Shown one piece after another: positions 46,274 through 50,651 of a stretch of 50,651 bases of DNA. The translations under genes and the position numbers were made by a program. The notes under the pieces are model-generated. The model did not search any database. It saw only the letters and a list, made by a program, of their open reading frames with translations, and was not told the DNA's origin. Source of the DNA: Cruorifilaria tuberocauda (lineage: Eukaryota; Nematoda; Chromadorea; Rhabditida; Onchocercidae); contig JABVXU010000394.1 in NCBI GenBank assembly GCA_013365365.1, positions 1 through 50,651 of the forward strand, read 5' to 3'. Position 1 is the first letter of the stretch. The number at the start of each line of letters is the position of its first letter.

Positions 46274-48666
46274 TTAAAGTAAACTATGCTTCCAGACACC
46301 GGTTCTGTAACGAAACCATATAAGTATCAAATCACGACCCATTTGAATCCATGATATTACAGGTACTATTTTGGAACCATCAACTTCATGCCACGTTACT
46401 GGTACTTCGCGAATTGGAATATTGAACTGTTCGGCAAGAAATAACAGCTCAACATCAAATGCCCATCGTTCGATATGTAGCAATGGGAATAACTGCAACG
46501 TATATATAATATCATAGAATATATTAGTGAGTTTTTGAAAACTATTTTTTTTTAATTTGATATTTGAAAAGCTGTTTGAAAATTGATAATTTTTTGATTT
46601 TTTAATGAAATTAAAAAAAATGTAAAAACGCAATAAACAACCAAATTCGTTAATTTATAAATTTTAAGCCTGTCTTATATTCAAAAAAATATATATGGAT
46701 ATGAAGTCAAAGCATTAATATCTATACACGAATAATTAAAAGCAGTGATTATGGGCCACTACCTGCTCTGATTTTACTAAAAGATCTATAGATATTACTG
46801 TTAAATATATAAATTTGAAATTGAGAAATATAATATATGAAGAATATATATTTAGTAAAATTTAAGAAAAATAAACATAAAACACAATGGGAATTCACTT
46901 TTGAAGCCGCTCCACGTGTAAATAATTTGAATCCACACTGAGTATCACGTACTGTTTTCACAGTGAAAATGTATACAATCAAATGAAAACATATCATCAG
47001 AAAGGTTCGTGCTAGAGAACGTGTTGCTATACTTTTTTTTTCCATATATGATCTAAAAGAAAAGGAAATAAATACTTGATTTTTTTTCGTTCATATGAAA
47101 CGGCAACATAGTATTCATCTATCAATGTTGCAAAGAAGATATTTTAGAACATTTTGCACAACGTATTAAGATTAATAGTGATCCTTGTGACCAAACTAGT
47201 TCATTTATGAAGATAGAAGGAAAACATAGTGCACATAAACTGAACGAACGTTTGAGAAATTTTAAGATGGAAAATGATCTCGGAAATTAAAACATTTGAA
47301 AATTTGTGTTTGTTTCAATTATATGTTTTAAAGAAAGCTTTGATTTTTTTTAAGCAAACAAAACAATTGTATTTAATAATTCCTCATTGAAAAAATCTTA
47401 TTTGAACAAAATAAACAAACCTTGAACCAATAGCTATAGCAGGAATAATCCAATTAAAATTAGCTCTTGTTTCTGGAATACAGCCATCTAGAGTTGTTAA
47501 ACTAAGTAACTCTTTCTCTACATGCTGAAAATCGGCAAATTTCGTAGCACCATCTGCATCTGCGAACAGAATTAATGAACCACGAGCACATAATACACCT
47601 CTACGTATTGCTCCACCTATAATACTCTTATTATCAGTTATATTTCTAGAAAAGAAGTTAAATTAAATACCTTTTCCTAGGTTCTTCCTTAGCTTCAAGA
47701 CTCTGACTTTTCTCTCGTAATTTTCTGTATATCGGTAGGCTGCATCTGCAGTTCCATCTGTGCTACCATCATCCACCACAATAATCTGCAACAGAACTAT
47801 GTATCTTACAAAGTAAGCAATGAATTTATTTTGTTATTGCTTCTGGTAAAATTATCTTCTCAAGTTAAACATATTAAAACTTTATCTAAATTTAATCAGT
47901 ACCTTCTGGTTCTTAAGCAAATTTTACATCGCAACAGAAGAGAAACGCAACGTTCCTTTGTTATACTCTTCACGGTGAAAATGTTGAAATCAAGAGATAA
48001 AAGAACTTCGAATCCTATTTTTCATTTCTATGACTGAGAAGTTACGCTTTTCCCTTTGATCTGGAAACATCTCATCTTGAAATTTTAACTTGGTAAAATT
48101 TATTCTCAACCGTTAGTTTCGTAAAATATTTACCTCATATGTAAATGAATCATCTTTGGCCTGTCGATTTTCCAAATAAGGTAAACATTCATTCAACATA
48201 ACCGGAAGCCTTTTCTGAAAATAAAGTTGAACTAACGTTGCGCTTTATATTCAACAATCTCTTTTATATCTGCACATTTTGACATGATACAATTCAGTTA
48301 AGCTAATTTTTTTCAAACAACGAAAAGATCAACCACAAATATTAGTAAGCAAAAGTGTTCATTGATTACAACGAAGCAAGACTGACAAAGAAAATTCACC
48401 TGCTCATTCATGGCTGGAATAATAATAGAAAGATATAAATCTGGCTTAGTACAATGAAGCTCTCCGGACAAATCATCATCATATGTTAACAGTGACTTAA
48501 ATTGTTCACTTCCAGAGTCAGTCGGAGTGTAGACAAACATTGGCTGCAACAGGTCTTTTCGTGTCCGAACAGGCCAAGGAGTAATCCATGACAGGATATA
48601 AAGGCAGGTAATAGCGATGGGAATACAAGACACCAAGAACCCTAACAACATCGTTATCAAATCCAT
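46274..48666 (-). CDS. ALG5: Dolichyl-phosphate beta-glucosyltransferase
   Basis: Family 2 glycosyltransferase of the endoplasmic reticulum that makes dolichyl-phosphate-glucose from UDP-glucose for N-glycan precursor assembly. Minus-strand exons 48666-48400, 48214-48134, 47785-47671, 47616-47421, 47052-46899 and 46492-46274 join in phase to 343 residues. An N-terminal membrane anchor (LLGFLVSCIPIAITCLYIL) precedes the GT-A fold. Motifs are LSIIIPAMNE, IIVVDDGSTDGT (Asp121-Asp122), RKNLGKGGAIRRG, and the metal-binding FADADGATKF (174-176). These are followed by TVRDTQCGFKLFTR, HIERWAFDVELLFLAE and EVDGSKIVP. The ATG lies 7 bases after ATATTTCAG, a likely trans-splice site. All introns are GT-AG. 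Confidence 0.96.
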
Positions 48667-49470
48667 AGGTATACTGAAATATCATGAATCCTTTCTATTT
48701 AATTATCATCTGAAAAATTTACAACCGAAATAATCAACGCCACTATTACCGTTAGTAAAGTAAACTAATAAAGTACGAAGTTAAAACTGTAGAAACACTA
48801 GAACAATCAAAATGTCAAATTAACATAACCAAGTTTTATATACGATTAAATATCTTAGCATATTTAACAAATAACACAGATATTCTTCCCGAAATGCTAC
48901 TGACATATTTTTTCTAAAATAAAAACTAAAAAAAAACTCTACTATAATTTTCTGCGATGCTCTCATAGCTTAAGTTTCATCTTTAAAATAAATCTCAGTT
49001 AAGATCATCATCTAGATGAAGGCATTCAGCTGGATGATTGCAATATTAGTAGTGTACTTAAAAATAAATAATATTACAAATGTAATTTGCTGTACCAAAA
49101 AATTATTTATTTTCAAGTATATTATTAAAAATGCAACTTTCTCATGCAAAATAAAATACTTCATAAAAGTGAATTCTAGTAGATCCCTCAAAACAAAAAT
49201 CCATATACCTTACTTCTATAAAAACACGAATGAAATCATTAGGAGATGACTATTACTAAATTAAAATCGCAACTTGAACACAATCCTTCTGATATTAACT
49301 GTTACGGAGAAATTTCAGTTACTTTCTCAAAAGTCGTAAATGGACACGTATAAACGTACAGAAGCACATGCACAAATCACAATTATTACTGCTAAGGTCA
49401 TATAGGTCATGGAAGTTAAACATTAAAATAAATCGAAATTAAACTGTCTCTGTTTAATTTCAGATAAACT
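48667..49470. other. Intergenic, AT-rich, 5' of ALG5
   Basis: Presumed promoter and upstream region of ALG5. A 77-codon plus-strand open frame at 49016-49249 has no splice or family support. No other structure is seen. Confidence 0.45.
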
Positions 49471-49566
49471 CACGGTAAATTGCATTGATAGCACGATACG
49501 TGCTAGACGAACGTAACGTGTGCAGCGATGGCATGGAATACTTCAAGTTCTATGCACATGAACAAG
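49471..49566. repeat. Repeat unit A, copy 1
   Basis: Begins CACGGTAAATTGCATTGATA and ends CTATGCACATGAACAA. It is similar to 49732-49824 at an offset of about 260 bp. Confidence 0.75.
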
Positions 49567-49632
49567 GTAACATGTTATGTGCAACAAGAAGAAATAAAAG
49601 GAAACGTTAATAGTAGAGAATACTTTAAGCTA

Positions 49633-49727
49633 TTGATAACGTGGAACACAATACGACCTTGTTCAAAGAGAATTCACGTTTCGTGCTGGACGTGTATGCT
49701 CTGATCGCATAAAACTGTACAAGAACG
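49633..49727. repeat. Repeat unit B, copy 1
   Basis: Begins TGATAACGTGGAACACAATA and ends ACTGTACAAGAACG. A diverged copy lies at 50247-50340. Units A and B together form a composite of about 260 bp. Confidence 0.75.
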
Positions 49728-49731
49728 TAAA

Positions 49732-49824
49732 CACGGTAAAAAGCACTGATAGCACAATATGTGCAATAGGCGTAAGTACGTAAAGTGTACATGGGATACT
49801 TCAAGTTCTATGCACATGAACAAA
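49732..49824. repeat. Repeat unit A, copy 2
   Basis: Diverged second copy of 49471-49566. The 3' part, with ATACTTCAAGTTCTATGCAC, is the best conserved. Confidence 0.75.
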
Positions 49825-50003
49825 ATAAAATACCGTTGATAATATCTCAAACTTTTAATCCATGTCACATGAACCGAACCGAACCGAAACTCCGCGCAGA
49901 AATACTCCGTCATCTCAAACTCGAATAATTGAGCCACGGGATTAGATTGCGTTCAACAATCGTTTGTTACCTATAGGTAGTGCTAGAAAAAATGAAAAAT
50001 GAT

Positions 50004-50064
50004 GTCTACAACACCTGGGATTTCCAGGCCATCTCCGATCCAAGTACTAACCAGGCCCAACGTT
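50004..50064 (-). rRNA. 5S rRNA 3' fragment (truncated copy)
   Basis: The reverse complement reads AACGTTGGGCCTGGTTAGTA, then CTTGGATCGGAGATGGCCTG, then GAAATCCCAGGTGTTGTAGAC. This matches the 3' half of animal and nematode 5S rRNA, including the C-box promoter region. The 5' half is missing. T-runs (CATTTTTCATTTTTTC) follow directly downstream, like a Pol III terminator. A second shorter piece of the same region lies at 50067-50094. It is therefore a truncated, probably non-functional copy. Confidence 0.85.
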
Positions 50065-50066
50065 AT

Positions 50067-50094
50067 GCAAGTACTAACCAGGCCTAACGTTTCA
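50067..50094 (-). pseudogene. Second short 5S rRNA-derived piece
   Basis: The reverse complement reads AACGTTAGGCCTGGTTAGTA then CTTGC. It repeats the first 24 bases of the neighbouring 5S fragment with one mismatch. It looks like a small tandem duplication at the truncation point. Confidence 0.75.
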
Positions 50095-50246
50095 TGTGAG
50101 AGAAATCGTTGCTATTATAGCTCATGCTTCATATTAAACTTTTAATTATAATTAATGTGTAAGATTTAATTAAATGACTTATAGCATTTAATTTATGAAT
50201 AAATTAAGTAAGAGTGAAATATATGGGAATAATTTTGTAATGCCAC

Positions 50247-50340
50247 TGATAACGTGGAACATAGTATGGTCTTGTCCAAAGAGTATTCACATTTCGTGCT
50301 GGACAATATGCACCGATTGCATACCATTGTACAAGAAGTC
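50247..50340. repeat. Repeat unit B, copy 2
   Basis: Diverged copy of 49633-49727, sharing TGATAACGTGGAACA and TTTCGTGCTGGAC. The sequence from here to the window end is AT-rich with no gene seen. Confidence 0.7.
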
Positions 50341-50651
50341 GACTGGATAGTTCCTTTACTTTTACTGTATCGTTACTTATTAGTGTTACTTCAGCCTGAA
50401 ATAAATGAAAAAGTTAGATCTCAACTGATTTTATTAAGTTAATTTATTTTAGATATTTTCTTTATTTCTTATTATTTTGATTTATTATATAGATTTTATT
50501 TGTTATCAATTATATCTTCAATTTTTAATGTCATCTCTTTTTTTTCACAGTTTAAAGTTTGCATATTGATAAAAGAGTTAAATTCTTTTTCATTTATTAA
50601 CTTTATTATTGAAGTAATAAAGTAAGATTTTGAATTAATCTTAAATTATAA

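Noticed and set aside
46108..46299. 63-codon frame starting at the end of ALG5
   Set aside because: It overlaps the true last ALG5 codons in another frame, and the remainder is 3' UTR.

Overview
The window looks like nuclear DNA of a parasitic nematode, probably a spirurid or filarial (clade III) species. It is AT-rich. Genes are split into many short exons, and most 3' splice sites have the nematode form TTTNCAG or TTTTAG. Several start codons lie a few bases after such an acceptor, as expected for spliced-leader trans-splicing. The conserved proteins are animal-type. The genus assignment is inference. No tRNA, CRISPR array, bacterial operon or intact transposon was seen. I built the exon models by hand, checking splice sites and reading phase and, where possible, remembered family sequences.

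Left part (1-10.5 kb): four small orphan genes with no recognised homologue. They are a 338-aa Gln/His/Lys-rich protein (+, 790-2837), a 99-aa basic protein (+, 3210-4211), a putative membrane protein (-, 6291-4240) and a 102-aa basic protein (-, 8629-7182). Unusual structures sit among them: a triplicated splice acceptor, an inverted duplication of an exon-like block, and two gene ends 28 bp apart. Next comes a full ataxin-3 deubiquitinase gene (+, 10532-12975).

Middle (14-33 kb): one gene, NCBP3 (nuclear cap-binding subunit 3), with 12 exons. Its second intron is about 13.4 kb and is packed with microsatellites and GC-richer islands.

Right part: a 120-aa orphan gene ends 38 bp before the ATG of the ribonucleotide reductase large subunit (16 exons, 34848-39738), which suggests an operon. 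OPA3 follows (+, 40878-42169). Then come two minus-strand genes, POLR1C (45312-42644) and ALG5 (48666-46274). POLR1C converges on OPA3 and lies downstream of ALG5. The right end (49.4-50.4 kb) holds diverged repeats and a 5'-truncated 5S rRNA copy.

The conserved genes serve core cell functions: protein quality control (ATXN3), mRNA cap binding and export (NCBP3), dNTP synthesis (RNR), mitochondrial maintenance (OPA3), rRNA/tRNA transcription (POLR1C) and N-glycan precursor synthesis (ALG5). They form no single pathway. The unexplained material is the orphan cluster, the long intron and the unusual splice sites.
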